NCBI GenBank assembly: GCA_027475525.1
Contig: JAMWFC010000113.1
Location: 2,344,001-2,408,000 of the forward strand
DNA: 64,000 bases
Source of the DNA: Macrolepiota albuminosa
Lineage: Eukaryota > Basidiomycota > Agaricomycetes > Agaricales > Agaricaceae
Direction of reading: 5' to 3'
Positions 1 to 8,875 of this stretch are shown one piece after another. The notes beneath the pieces are model-generated. The model did no database searches, was not told the DNA's origin, and saw nothing but the letters and a program-made list of their open reading frames with translations. How positions within the stretch are numbered: the stretch's first letter is position 1; every line of letters starts with the position of its first letter. The position numbers and the translations under genes are program-made.

Positions 1-351
1 AGCGGCGCCTGCCCCCAGGCTCAGCTCAACACCGCCGTGGCTGCCCACGACCTGGGCGACGTGCCGAACCCCGAGGAACCCCCGGACAACCCCGAAGATC
101 TCGACTTTGCCGACGAACAGGACGAGGAGGCCCTCCAGGCCAACCGGCTTCAAAAAAAGGGACGACCCTGGATCGAAGTCCCAACGGATGTGCAGGAACG
201 ACGGAGAAGAGAGGGTGTCTGCATACTCTGTGGTGAGAAAGACCATTTCATCTCCGAGTGCCCCAAACGACAGGTCATGGGACGTGCCACCTGGACCTTC
301 GAAGGGGAGGACGCCACCTACGAGTATTCGGAAAACGACCCAGCGATTTAG
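1..351 (+). CDS. Element A gag, C-terminal part (zinc knuckle)
   Basis: The reading frame is open from base 1, so this is the 3' end of a gag gene that begins upstream. The translated part is acidic, then basic, and ends with one CCHC zinc knuckle (CILCGEKDHFISEC, C-x2-C-x4-H-x4-C). Such knuckles bind genomic RNA during particle assembly in Ty3/gypsy and retroviral Gag. The stop is at 349-351. The protease frame overlaps this end in the -1 frame from before base 258, as expected if pol is made by frameshifting. I cannot see the start. Confidence 0.8.
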   Translation, partial: SGACPQAQLNTAVAAHDLGDVPNPEEPPDNPEDLDFADEQDEEALQANRLQKKGRPWIEVPTDVQERRRREGVCILCGEKDHFISECPKRQVMGRATWTFEGEDATYEYSENDPAI

Positions 352-1676
352 ACCCAGAAGACACTCTAAATCGCGGAATCAACCCCGACGTCTTCTCCGC
401 CCCGGTCTCACACCTTCGCTCTACAACACTTATACAGGACACCCTCACGGCCTACCTACCCTCCCACTCCTCGCACTCCCTCCTCCTCAAAACCCACCTC
501 ACCCCCTCCGGAACCTCCCTCAACACCCTCGTTGACAGTGGCGCCACCGACAACTTCATTGATGAAGCATGGTCCACCCTCGCCCCAGAACCCGCTCAGC
601 GACTCCCGGTCCCGGTACGGCTCTGCCTCTTCGACGGAGACGCCTCTGCGGCAGGGGACATCACTCATTTTGTGCGTATGCCCGTTACCTTCGCCAACGG
701 ACAGACTCACACCCTTCAGATGTTGATAACCAAACTCCACCCTTCCGCACCCCTGGTTCTAGGGCTCCCGTGGCTCCGAGACACCAATCCCCGCATCAAT
801 TGGCAACATCTCACCCTTCAACTGACCCGGGACCCGACGCCCGATGACCAGCAACTTCCCTTCGACATCCCCCACTCCCCGGACCCTACCCTGAAGGATG
901 GGCCCCCATCGCCTCCCGGACTCCAGTCCCGGTTGTCCCGATCCTTCATCATCAATGCCAGGCTGGACGGCGCCCCAGAGCCAGTGTTGGCCCTCATCGA
1001 CAGTGGAGCCACCGGAGTTTTTATCAGCGACGCTCTCGACCTCCCCCACGACTCCCTCGACCAGCCCCTCCGCCTGCAACGCCTTGACGGCACCCCCTCC
1101 TCCTCCGGCCCCATCCAGAGGTCTCACTTGGGACGCGTGACCCTGGACAACGACTATGAATTCACCTCCGACTTCCTGGTCACACGACTTCACGAATCGA
1201 CCCCGATGGTGCTGGGACTACCCTGGCTGCGCGACACGAACCCCGACACCGATTGGAGGACGCTCACCATGACAATCCCAGAACCCGAAGACCACCCCTT
1301 GACCGCCATACACCTCCAGGCCCTAGGAAGCGACCCGACGCCCGACACCCCCGGGACGACTGCCGCGCCCTCCATGCCCATCCGAGACCGCAAGGCCCCT
1401 GATCGACCTCCAAACATTCCTCGGAACAAGTACAAAGGGCCAAACTACCCCTGCCGGTCTCAGACACACGTCACACCCGCTTCGGCCGATGCTTCCAAGA
1501 CCCCGATCGACCTGAGCACCCTCAACATTAGGATCATTGGGGCCGCCCCCTTCGCCCGCCTCATGAGGGATGGAACTCCCACGTTTCAGCTGCACACCTC
1601 GCCTTCTCTCCCGGAAGAACATCTACGAGGGGACGCTATTCTCCCAGAAAAGAAAACCGAGGAGCAAATCCTCTGA
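258..1676 (+). CDS. Element A protease region with two tandem retropepsin-like domains
   Basis: This open frame of about 470 codons overlaps the gag end. It holds two aspartic-protease-like units. The first has the active-site motif DSGATDNF (about 534-557) and a flap/C-terminal motif VLGLPWLRDTNP. The second has DSGATGVF (about 1000-1023) and again VLGLPWLRDTNP. Retropepsins normally carry one D-[ST]-G per chain and act as dimers, so a tandem pair suggests either a single-chain dimer or one retained non-catalytic copy. A proline-rich linker follows. The frame ends at a TGA at 1674-1676, in a place where the protein should run on into RT; the TGA fits a CGA to TGA change. The first ATG is not necessarily used, because this frame is probably entered by frameshifting from gag. 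Confidence 0.82.
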   Translation: MPQTTGHGTCHLDLRRGGRHLRVFGKRPSDLDPEDTLNRGINPDVFSAPVSHLRSTTLIQDTLTAYLPSHSSHSLLLKTHLTPSGTSLNTLVDSGATDNFIDEAWSTLAPEPAQRLPVPVRLCLFDGDASAAGDITHFVRMPVTFANGQTHTLQMLITKLHPSAPLVLGLPWLRDTNPRINWQHLTLQLTRDPTPDDQQLPFDIPHSPDPTLKDGPPSPPGLQSRLSRSFIINARLDGAPEPVLALIDSGATGVFISDALDLPHDSLDQPLRLQRLDGTPSSSGPIQRSHLGRVTLDNDYEFTSDFLVTRLHESTPMVLGLPWLRDTNPDTDWRTLTMTIPEPEDHPLTAIHLQALGSDPTPDTPGTTAAPSMPIRDRKAPDRPPNIPRNKYKGPNYPCRSQTHVTPASADASKTPIDLSTLNIRIIGAAPFARLMRDGTPTFQLHTSPSLPEEHLRGDAILPEKKTEEQIL

Positions 1677-2737
1677 GAAGTAGTTCCCCCGGAGTATCAC
1701 GAGTTCGCTGATGTATTCTCCGAAGGAGACGCCAAGGAGATCCCCCCTCACCGCCCCTATGATCACACCATCGACACGAGTTCGCTGATGTATTCTCCGA
1801 AGGAGACGCCAAGGAGATCCCCCCTCACCGCCCCTATGATCACACCATCGACCTTGAGGAAGGAGCCAACCCTCCTTTCGGCAAGGTATACAACATGTCA
1901 GAGGTCGAACTCTGGGCCCTCAAGGACTACCTCGACGAAATGCTCGGTAAGAGATTCATCCGACCCTCTGCCTCCGCCGCCGGAGCCCCGGTTCTATTTG
2001 CCAAAAAGAAGGACGGCTCGCTCCGGCTCTGCGTCGACTACCGGAGACTCAATAAGATCACCAAGAAGAACCGCTACCCGCTCCCGCTCATCAGCGATCT
2101 GGTCGATCGACTCCGCAGTGCCAAGGTTTACACGAAAATTGACCTCTGCTCCGGTTACAACAATGTCCGCATCGCCCCGGGACATGAGTGGAAAACTGCG
2201 TTCCGCACGCGGTATGGTCTGTTTGAGTACCTTGTGATGCCTTTCAGAATGACTAACTCCCCCGCCACGTTCCAATACTTCATGAACGACATCTTCCACG
2301 ACATGAGCGACGTCTTCGTGATCGTCTACCTGGACGACATCCTCATCTATTCCGACTCGCCGGAGGATCACCAGAAGCATGTCCGGCAAGTCCTCAAACG
2401 CCTCCAGGAGCACAACCTCCACGCCAAGCCTGAGAAGTGTTCATTCCATACAGAAGAGGTTGAGTATCTTGGCGTCATTGTATCCCCAAACGGTGTCCGC
2501 ATGGACCCCCACAAGGTCGAGGCCATCGTCAACTGGCCGCAGCCCCGGAACGTCAAGGAAGTACAATCTTTCTTGGGTTTCGCTAACTTCTACCGGAGGT
2601 TCATAGATAACTACTCCGGTATTACGAAACCCCTCAACCGGCTCACGCGCAAGGACGTCGCCTGAAACTGGGACAGTAAGTGCCAGAGCGTCTTTAACCT
2701 GCTCAAGGAGGCTTTCACAGCCGCCCCTGTACTCTAG
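1677..2737 (+). pseudogene. Element A reverse transcriptase
   Basis: RT is recognisable throughout: [17 protein letters not shown] (fingers), [41 protein letters not shown], the catalytic YLDDILIYS at about 2329-2355, and the thumb motif [13 protein letters not shown] 77-bp duplication (1698-1851) shifts the frame from that of the protease. Two further in-frame stops occur, a TGA at 2663-2665 where family members usually have Trp or Phe, and a TAG at 2735-2737. It would copy element RNA to cDNA in cytoplasmic particles, but this copy cannot make a full pol protein. Confidence 0.9.
1698..1851. repeat. 77-bp direct duplication in A, protease/RT joint
   Basis: 1698-1774 equals 1775-1851. It moves the frame by 2, and RT on the far side then continues without a lost base. 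Confidence 0.97.
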
Positions 2738-3390
2738 CACTACGACCCAACTCTCCCGATTATCCTAGAATGCGACGCCTCTGACTACACCATTGCCGGG
2801 ATTCTCTTACAGATGGACCCTGACGGTGGGGAGCCCTGGCCAGTCGCCTTCTACACCCGGTCCATAATCGACGCCGAGCTCAACTACGACATCTACGACA
2901 AGGAGCTCCTCGCCATCGTCGAAGCCTTCAAGCAATGGCAAGCCTACCTCGAGGGAGCCCAGCACCGGATTCAGGTCTACTCGGATCACAACAACCTGCA
3001 GTACTTCACCACGACCAAGCAACTTAGTCGACGGCAGGCCCGGTGGTCCGAGATCCTCTCGGAGTACGACTTCACGATCCAGTACCGCCCGGGACGACTT
3101 GGAGCTAAACCCGACGCCCTCACCCGTCGGCCGGACGTCTACCCCAAGAAGTCGTTCGAGGCAGAACGCAATGCGTTCAATCATTGCGTGGTGATTCCTC
3201 CCGAACATTTGAATGCCGTACTGATCTTAAACGACAAAGGAACCCTGAGCCAGATCCGCCGCGCCCCCCAAGACAAGTATTTCGCCGATCATGACCCCCG
3301 CAACCCTCCCGACAAGGAACCCTGAGCCAGATCCGCCGCGCCCCCCAAGACAAGTATTTCGCCGATCATGACCCCCGCAACCCTCCCGAC
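2738..3390 (+). pseudogene. Element A RNase H
   Basis: Directly downstream of RT is an RNase H domain: ILECDASDYTIAGIL (first catalytic Asp), DKELLAIVEAFKQW (Glu), YSDHNNLQYF (Asp) and the exit motif RPGRLGAKPDALTRRPD. It degrades the RNA strand during reverse transcription. The reading frame continues from RT, crosses into the 77-bp duplication at 3237-3390 and ends falsely inside it. No catalytic residue is visibly lost. Confidence 0.85.
3237..3390. repeat. 77-bp direct duplication in A, RNase H/integrase joint
   Basis: 3237-3313 equals 3314-3390. The RNase H frame is open in the first copy and the integrase frame in the second. Confidence 0.97.
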
Positions 3391-4521
3391 AGAACCGACT
3401 GGGACCCTGCCTTTTCCTTGTCCCCCGACAAAAAACTCCTCCTCCAGAACGGCCGCATTTATGTCCCGGATCACGCCCGACTCCGCTACGACGTCCTGCG
3501 CCAGCACCACGACCACAAGCTCCGGGGACACCCTGGGATACGTAAGACCCTCCAGCTTATCTCCCGGACTTACTTTTGGCCAGGATTGAAGAAGGACGTG
3601 ACCCGCTACATTCGATCATGCGAACCCTGCCTCCGGGCCAAGGTCTCCCGACACCGACTGTATGGACTCCTGAAACCCCTGCCGGTCGGACGACACCCCT
3701 GGTCCTCCATATCTCTGGACCACATCGTTGAACTCCCGGAATCTGAAGGGTTCGATGCCATCCTCGTTGTTGTGTGTAGGCTAACCAAACAGGGCATTTT
3801 CCTACCCTGCCACACCATGGACACCGCCCCGGACTTCGCCCGGCTGTTCCTTGAGCACGTCTTCGCCAAACATGGACTCCCAGACGACATCGTCTCCGAC
3901 CGTGGCCCCCTCTTTGTGTCCAAGTTTTGGACTTCCCTGTGTAAGGCACTTGAAGTGAAGACTAACCTCTCTACCGCCTACCACCCCAAAACCGACGGCC
4001 AAACCAAAAGGGTCAACCAGTCTCTCGAGCAGTACCTCTGACTGTACGTCAACTACTTGCAGGACGACTGGCGTGCCGAACTCCCCCTGGCCGAGTTCAC
4101 CTACAACAACACGCCACACTCCGCCACCAGGGTGTCCCCCTTCTTCGCCAACAAAGGGTACCACCCCCGACTGACGCTCTTGCTCCGGGACATCCCGTTG
4201 CACGCTGCCCACGAGGTCGCCCAGGATCTCCAGTCCCTTCACGAGTTCCTCTGGGGAGAGATCGACACCGCGAACCAGGCCTATGCAAAACATGCTGACC
4301 GGAAACGGGAAGACACTCCCGACTGGAACCCCAGGACAAAGGTATGGTTAGACCGACGCCACCTCCGCACCCGGCGACCCTCCCCAAAGCTCGATCATAA
4401 GCGTCTCGGCCCGTTCAAAATTTTGAAGAAGGTCTCATCCCACACCTACAAGATCGAGCTCCCCCCGGGACTAAAAGGTCTGCACCCGGTATTCCACGTC
4501 CGCCTCCTGGAACGACACCCC
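3391..4521 (+). pseudogene. Element A integrase (catalytic Glu replaced by Lys)
   Basis: The N-terminal HHCC zinc domain is present (RGHPGIRKTLQLISRTYFWP, then CEPCLRAK). The catalytic core follows: first Asp in ISLDHIVELP, second Asp in VSDRGPLF, then TAYHPKTDGQT followed by KRVNQSLEQ. Family members have Glu right after GQT, and exactly 35 residues separate the second Asp from this position. Here the codon at 4006-4008 is AAA (Lys), consistent with a CpG to CpA change. A TGA at 4039-4041 stands where CGA is likely ancestral. The C-terminal GPF/Y-type region ([16 protein letters not shown]) is readable from 4042 to 4521, with AGACC-rich linker between. The copy is therefore integration-dead even if translated. 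Confidence 0.88.
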
Positions 4522-4598
4522 CCTACAAGATCGAGCTCCCCCCGGGACTAAAAGGTCTGCACCCGGTATTCCACGTCCACCTCCTGGAACGACACCCC
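4445..4598. repeat. 77-bp direct duplication in A, integrase/chromodomain joint, one mismatch
   Basis: 4445-4521 and 4522-4598 match except at 4502 (g) versus 4579 (a). It is the only one of these pairs in which I found a mismatch. Confidence 0.95.
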
Positions 4599-4865
4599 CC
4601 GGATCCCTTCCCCGAACAACGCCCCGAGCCCCCTCCCCCGGTCGAGGTCGAGGATGAGTACCACTACGAGGTTGAAGACATCCTCGACTCCCGGAACATT
4701 CGTGGACGACCCCACTTCCTCGTACGGTGGAAGGGATACGGCCCAGAAGACGACACTTGGGAACCACGCAAAAACCTCGAAGGCGCCCTCGACAAACTCC
4801 AGGACTTCCAACAACGGCACTCGGGAAACGACCCTCCCGGGCGCAGGACTCACAGACGGCAGTAG
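4598..4865 (+). CDS. Element A chromodomain tail
   Basis: After the duplicated 77 bp the frame reads [11 protein letters not shown], a proline-rich spacer, then a chromodomain: [29 protein letters not shown] and [11 protein letters not shown] (about 4659-4815). Chromodomains at the end of gypsy integrases read histone marks and steer integration into heterochromatin. The aromatic-cage positions Y, W and (D)TWEP look intact. The stop is TAG at 4863-4865. About 110 bp of non-coding A sequence then separates this from the insertion point of element B. Confidence 0.85.
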
Positions 4866-4974
4866 TGGGCGTAACCCCCGCCTCTGGGCTCAGTAGGGAT
4901 TCAACTCCCATGTATACTTTCTACTTTCCCTCTCTAGATCTTACTCTCTTTTAGTATCATTTCATAGTGGTATC

Positions 4975-4978
4975 CCGG
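4975..4978. repeat. Target-site duplication of element B (CCGG), left copy
   Basis: CCGG precedes the TG start of the 5' LTR. The same four bases follow the CA end of the 3' LTR at 18940-18943. The fifth base differs (c on the left, a on the right), so the duplication is 4 bp as read here. Confidence 0.75.
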
Positions 4979-6021
4979 TGATAGGCTTCTACTCGGACTG
5001 AGCGCATCAAGGGACATTATAGGCCGACCAACACTTGACACACTAAAGGCTCTAGCGACCAGCCTTGGGTACAGAGCAGCCCTAGCGCGGGCGCTCTATG
5101 GCAAGACTTGTCCATTCATCTCAACCACCAGTATCAGCCCCTCAGCGCACTCCACTCAGTTACTTTGAAGACCAAGAAGACTCAGGACTCATAGCGCTAG
5201 CATAACGGCGGGAGGGGACTCTGACCAAACCCCGATCAGTACTGGAAGGAGTTAGCAATTGGCGCTGTCAATCACCGAGGCACCTCAATCAGAAGTCTAA
5301 AAGAATCAATGACGACGAGACAGGATACACGCAGACCCGACATTTAAATCTATCAAAAGATGGTACAATGTTTAGCGCCGGAATTAGCGCTCACGGCGTC
5401 TGTCGAGGATTCCCCGACCATACCCCGGGATGGCATGGCCAATTAAATTACATCAAAAAGTGAGCAAACTCGTACCACTTCTAAGTAGTTTTAGAGTCGC
5501 CGTTGGTCGCCGTCACCCATGTGCTGCAGGTCGCCGTTGACAGGTGGCCGTTAGCTACAGTCACGAAGGGAGGCGCTAAGCGGTAGCGCCGTCAATGGAC
5601 TTATTTTGGAAATAATGTAGCGCATAGTATAAAAACTAGCTACTGGCCATGTATATAACAACGAATCGTAACCTCTTGAGCACCCAGTTACACTTAGCGT
5701 TCAAATCGCGCTAGCGTTGCCTGACTTTGCCACCAAGTTCGGCGCTAGCTTCGTCTATCTCGTCTTCGTCGTTTACGGTGCCACCTACGGGCACACTACG
5801 CTGCGCTATTCGTTTCTTTCTCTATAACTTCTCCTAAACTACGACGCTTACCACTTGCTAGGTAGCACCCGAGGCGCTATCGTCTAGCGCATCACCCTAT
5901 CACCTCTGCTCGAGCACACCGGGACCCTGCCGGGACTCCTCACAAACCCGTACGCCAGGCGCTGGAGACGGCGTTGTACTGCGTATACGTCCAGCGCACC
6001 CAACCACAGTTGGCGTCATCA
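4979..6021 (+). repeat. Element B 5' LTR
   Basis: The LTR starts TGATAGGC and ends GCGTCATCA. It is 1043 bp and matches 17897-18939 with two C/T differences. A TATA box (TATAAAA) lies at 5628-5634 and is at the corresponding place in the 3' LTR and in the B2 LTR. The motif TAGCGC/GCGCTA recurs many times. Confidence 0.95.
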
Positions 6022-6024
6022 TTT

Positions 6025-6041
6025 TGGAGCCCACCGCGAGG
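6025..6041 (+). other. Element B primer-binding site
   Basis: Three bases after the LTR comes TGGAGCCCACCGCGAGG, beginning with the TGG that pairs with a tRNA 3' CCA end. I could not assign the tRNA. In B2 the site reads the same except for one CpG to CpA change. Confidence 0.65.
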
Positions 6042-6247
6042 GGTTCTATTGAGGCAGAATTCCGCCGGAAACTCGAGCCCAGCGACAGCGCCGCCTCCTA
6101 TTGGAGAGCGCGTTTGAGCAAACCTTAACTGAGTCACCACACTTACCAGGCGCGCTACCGAGGCAGACTTTAGATCAGGAGCTTGAAGCCGCTCCAGATA
6201 GCTTGGCTGAAAGCTTCTTCCCATTTTCCCGACCGTTTGAATACTTA

Positions 6248-6501
6248 GCAGGTGAAAACCATACACCGCTTACTCCTTTGGAAGAGCTGTCTAGGTCATT
6301 ATCGCCAGAACCTAGCGACTCAGANNNNNNNNNNNNNNNNNNNNNNNNNNNNNNNNNNNNNNNNNNNNNNNNNNNNNNNNNNNNNNNNNNNNNNNNNNNN
6401 NNNNNNNNNNNNNNNNNNNNNNNNGCAGGTGAAAACCATACACCGCTTACTCCTTTGGAAGAGCTGTCTAGGTCATTATCGCCAGAACCTAGCGACTCAG
6501 A
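6248..6501. repeat. 77-bp duplication flanking a 100-N gap in element B gag leader
   Basis: 6248-6324 equals 6425-6501, separated by exactly 100 N (6325-6424). B2 has the 77 bp once and no gap at the matching place (about 58885-58961), so these 177 bp are not biological. They are a multiple of 3, so the frame is kept. Confidence 0.97.
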
Positions 6502-6589
6502 ATTACCCGAGCCAGTACCGACTACAACTACGCCAAGCGAAACTACCACTAACACTACTATTCCCACCACGACGTCGACGCCAGCTAGT

Positions 6590-8875
6590 ATGGAGCAGGC
6601 AAACACACCGCGTATGCCGCCAAGAAACCACTTCTCGTCGCCAAAATGGGACGAGACGAAACCTCGCGAGCTAACACAGTATTTTCGAGAATTGGAATAT
6701 TTATTACGCGACTGCCGAGTCACCGACAACACACAAATGAAAGAATACGCCGCCAGATACGTTTCCTACGATACCGCGGAATCCTGGACGGGACTGGATG
6801 AGTTTCAAGGATTAACACGAGAGGCGGTGCCAAGGTCGTTTACCTACGAGGAATGGAAAAAGGCGATCATTAAACTGTACCCTGGCGCTGAGGAATCCAC
6901 GCGCTATACCGTCCTTGAAATCCAGAAACTGGTACAGGATACCTTCGCTACGGGCATTTATACACTAGGCACGCTATCTACTTATTATCGAGATTTCCAG
7001 CGAATTGCAAGATGGCTAGTACAGAATGGCAAACTCTACCGGAACGAGGAACGGCGCTTATTTCAACAAGGCATTCCAACATCACTTTGGACTCGTATAG
7101 CTCGCCGCTTAGAAATTCTTAAGTCCGACCACCATCCTGAGGAACCCTACGATATAGAAGACGTTTTTGAAGCAGGTAAATGGATACTGAAAGGAACGGA
7201 TACTGGCATCCCCTTCCAGCGACCTTCTAGCACTGATAACGGAGGAAAGGCGCCACCTGTTGCGGCGCCAGCACCTAGCGCGACTAACAATCAGGGAGGT
7301 TTTGTCAAGAAGGAGGATCTGGAAAACGCAGTCAACACGGCCGTCGCAAACGTTATGAGCAAATTGGAAACGTTAATCTCGACCAGCCTTAATGCGCCAC
7401 GAGGTAATATGCAATCCGGTCCTTGTCACTTCTGTGGTGAGGCAGGACATACGATGACTCGCGGACGCTGCGCTATCCTCGAACAATATCTACGCCAAGG
7501 AAGAGCACGTCGAGGCGCCGACGGGAAAATAGTCCTACCTTCCGGCGCTAACATCCCTCTATATCCTGAGCACCGAACCTTCCAGGGGCGAATTGATGAA
7601 TGGCACCGACGTAACCCTGGGAACTTAGCGACGGGCAATCTCAATAGTACGGCCGCGGCGGAGGCAGAAACAACTCCACAACAGGCGCTAATTCATGAAG
7701 TACTCCAGCTTAACGCTGTTAGCGAGCGACCGACGTTGTCACGGGAGGAGAGGATCGAGACGTTGGAAAGGGAGCTAAAGTCGCTAAAGAATCAGGTTTT
7801 CGATGGTGTCGAGATTAAAAAGAGCAAGCAACCGTTAAAAGACTATAGACCTTCAGGCGCTACGACCGATCCAGCACCGGCAAAGCCTTCGAATTCCAGT
7901 ATCAACGACGACACACCTGATACGGCCAAAGCACCAGCTAGCACGGAACCGCCACTTCACCCGTATTCAGGACTTGCCGGTAACTATGCTCCGCCTATCA
8001 ACCGAAACTTTGGGGCGCCAGACAAGCCAGCAGGAGGCTACCGACCAACGGCACCAATCTACGACATAGAAAAATCTAAGCAAGTATTCGATCGTATTAT
8101 GAAAAGTCAAGTCACGATGTCGGTAGGGGAGCTATGCAGTGTGGCGCCAGACGTCAGGAATCAGATGCGTACAGCGGTAACCCCTCGACGGAACGTAGCT
8201 AACAATGTAACGGCGGTGGACGAATGCGACGACGCGCTACCTGGATTCGCGTACATAACCGAGACGGTCGCGTCGGAAATCAAAGAAGAGGCCGCGCCAC
8301 CTAAAGAAGCTACGTCCATTGACCCGGTCGAAACTTACCTTAAATCGCTAAGATCTAGCGACGATCCCGCCGTCCTCACTGTAGCCCAAGACTCTCACGC
8401 GATTCGCTCGATCATGTTGACAGTTGATGGAAAAAGCGAGATAGAGTCTATAGTGGACAGCGGATCACAGATTATTTCAATGGCTGCCGACGTCGCTAAC
8501 GAGCTTGGCATCATTTACGACCCGACCATCATTCTTAATATGCAAAGCGCTAACGGCACGATTGATCGATCCTTGGGAATGGCTCGTAACGTGCCATGCG
8601 CTGTTGGCGATCTTACGTTTTATCTTCAAATACACATTCTTAGATCGCCTGCGTACGACTTATTATTAGGGAGGCCCTTTGACGTCTTAGCCCGATCAGT
8701 AGTCAAGACGACGTCTGAAGACGAAACGACGCTAACTATTAGCGACCCTAACTCAGGCGTCAGAAGAACGGTACCAACATTTCCACGGGGGAAATTCCAG
8801 AAACCGGGACCGAGAAAGCGACCTTATGTTAGCGACGACCCTTGCGAGTGTTTTCCGGCGCCATCGAGGAGATGA
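6590..8875 (+). CDS. Element B gag-protease
   Basis: The first in-frame ATG is at 6590, but the frame is open from 6053 with no ATG, and that leader frame is also open in B2. The protein starts MEQANTPRMPPRNHFSSP and has a gag capsid-like region (RELTQYFRELEYLL, YPGAEESTRYTVLEI). A zinc-knuckle variant at 7424-7471 reads CHFCGEAGHTMTRGRC, with six rather than four residues before the last Cys. A coiled-coil stretch (SREERIETLERELKSLKNQV) follows, then an aspartic protease with DSGSQIIS (active Asp at 8456-8458) and LLLGRPFDV. It forms the particle and processes it. It ends at TGA 8873-8875, overlapping the pol ATG as ATGA. Confidence 0.85.
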   Translation: MEQANTPRMPPRNHFSSPKWDETKPRELTQYFRELEYLLRDCRVTDNTQMKEYAARYVSYDTAESWTGLDEFQGLTREAVPRSFTYEEWKKAIIKLYPGAEESTRYTVLEIQKLVQDTFATGIYTLGTLSTYYRDFQRIARWLVQNGKLYRNEERRLFQQGIPTSLWTRIARRLEILKSDHHPEEPYDIEDVFEAGKWILKGTDTGIPFQRPSSTDNGGKAPPVAAPAPSATNNQGGFVKKEDLENAVNTAVANVMSKLETLISTSLNAPRGNMQSGPCHFCGEAGHTMTRGRCAILEQYLRQGRARRGADGKIVLPSGANIPLYPEHRTFQGRIDEWHRRNPGNLATGNLNSTAAAEAETTPQQALIHEVLQLNAVSERPTLSREERIETLERELKSLKNQVFDGVEIKKSKQPLKDYRPSGATTDPAPAKPSNSSINDDTPDTAKAPASTEPPLHPYSGLAGNYAPPINRNFGAPDKPAGGYRPTAPIYDIEKSKQVFDRIMKSQVTMSVGELCSVAPDVRNQMRTAVTPRRNVANNVTAVDECDDALPGFAYITETVASEIKEEAAPPKEATSIDPVETYLKSLRSSDDPAVLTVAQDSHAIRSIMLTVDGKSEIESIVDSGSQIISMAADVANELGIIYDPTIILNMQSANGTIDRSLGMARNVPCAVGDLTFYLQIHILRSPAYDLLLGRPFDVLARSVVKTTSEDETTLTISDPNSGVRRTVPTFPRGKFQKPGPRKRPYVSDDPCECFPAPSRR
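8833..8875 (+). promoter_or_regulatory. Gag/pol junction of element B with ATGA stop-restart overlap
   Basis: The pol frame opens after a TAG at 8830-8832 and overlaps gag by 43 nt in the -1 frame. The gag stop TGA (8873-8875) overlaps a pol ATG (8872-8874) as GGAGATGAGTGATG. B2 keeps this exactly (61329-61332). I see no canonical X-XXY-YYZ slippery heptamer. Coupled termination-reinitiation at AUGA is known in some fungal viruses and retroelements and is the simplest reading here. Confidence 0.55.

Noticed and set aside
4979..6021. Short open frames inside the LTRs of B (also at 17886-18086 and 57735-58043)
   Set aside because: They are short, differ between LTR copies and match no protein; the LTR function explains the conservation.
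8833..8875. Canonical -1 ribosomal frameshift site in B
   Set aside because: No X-XXY-YYZ heptamer occurs in the overlap in the gag frame.
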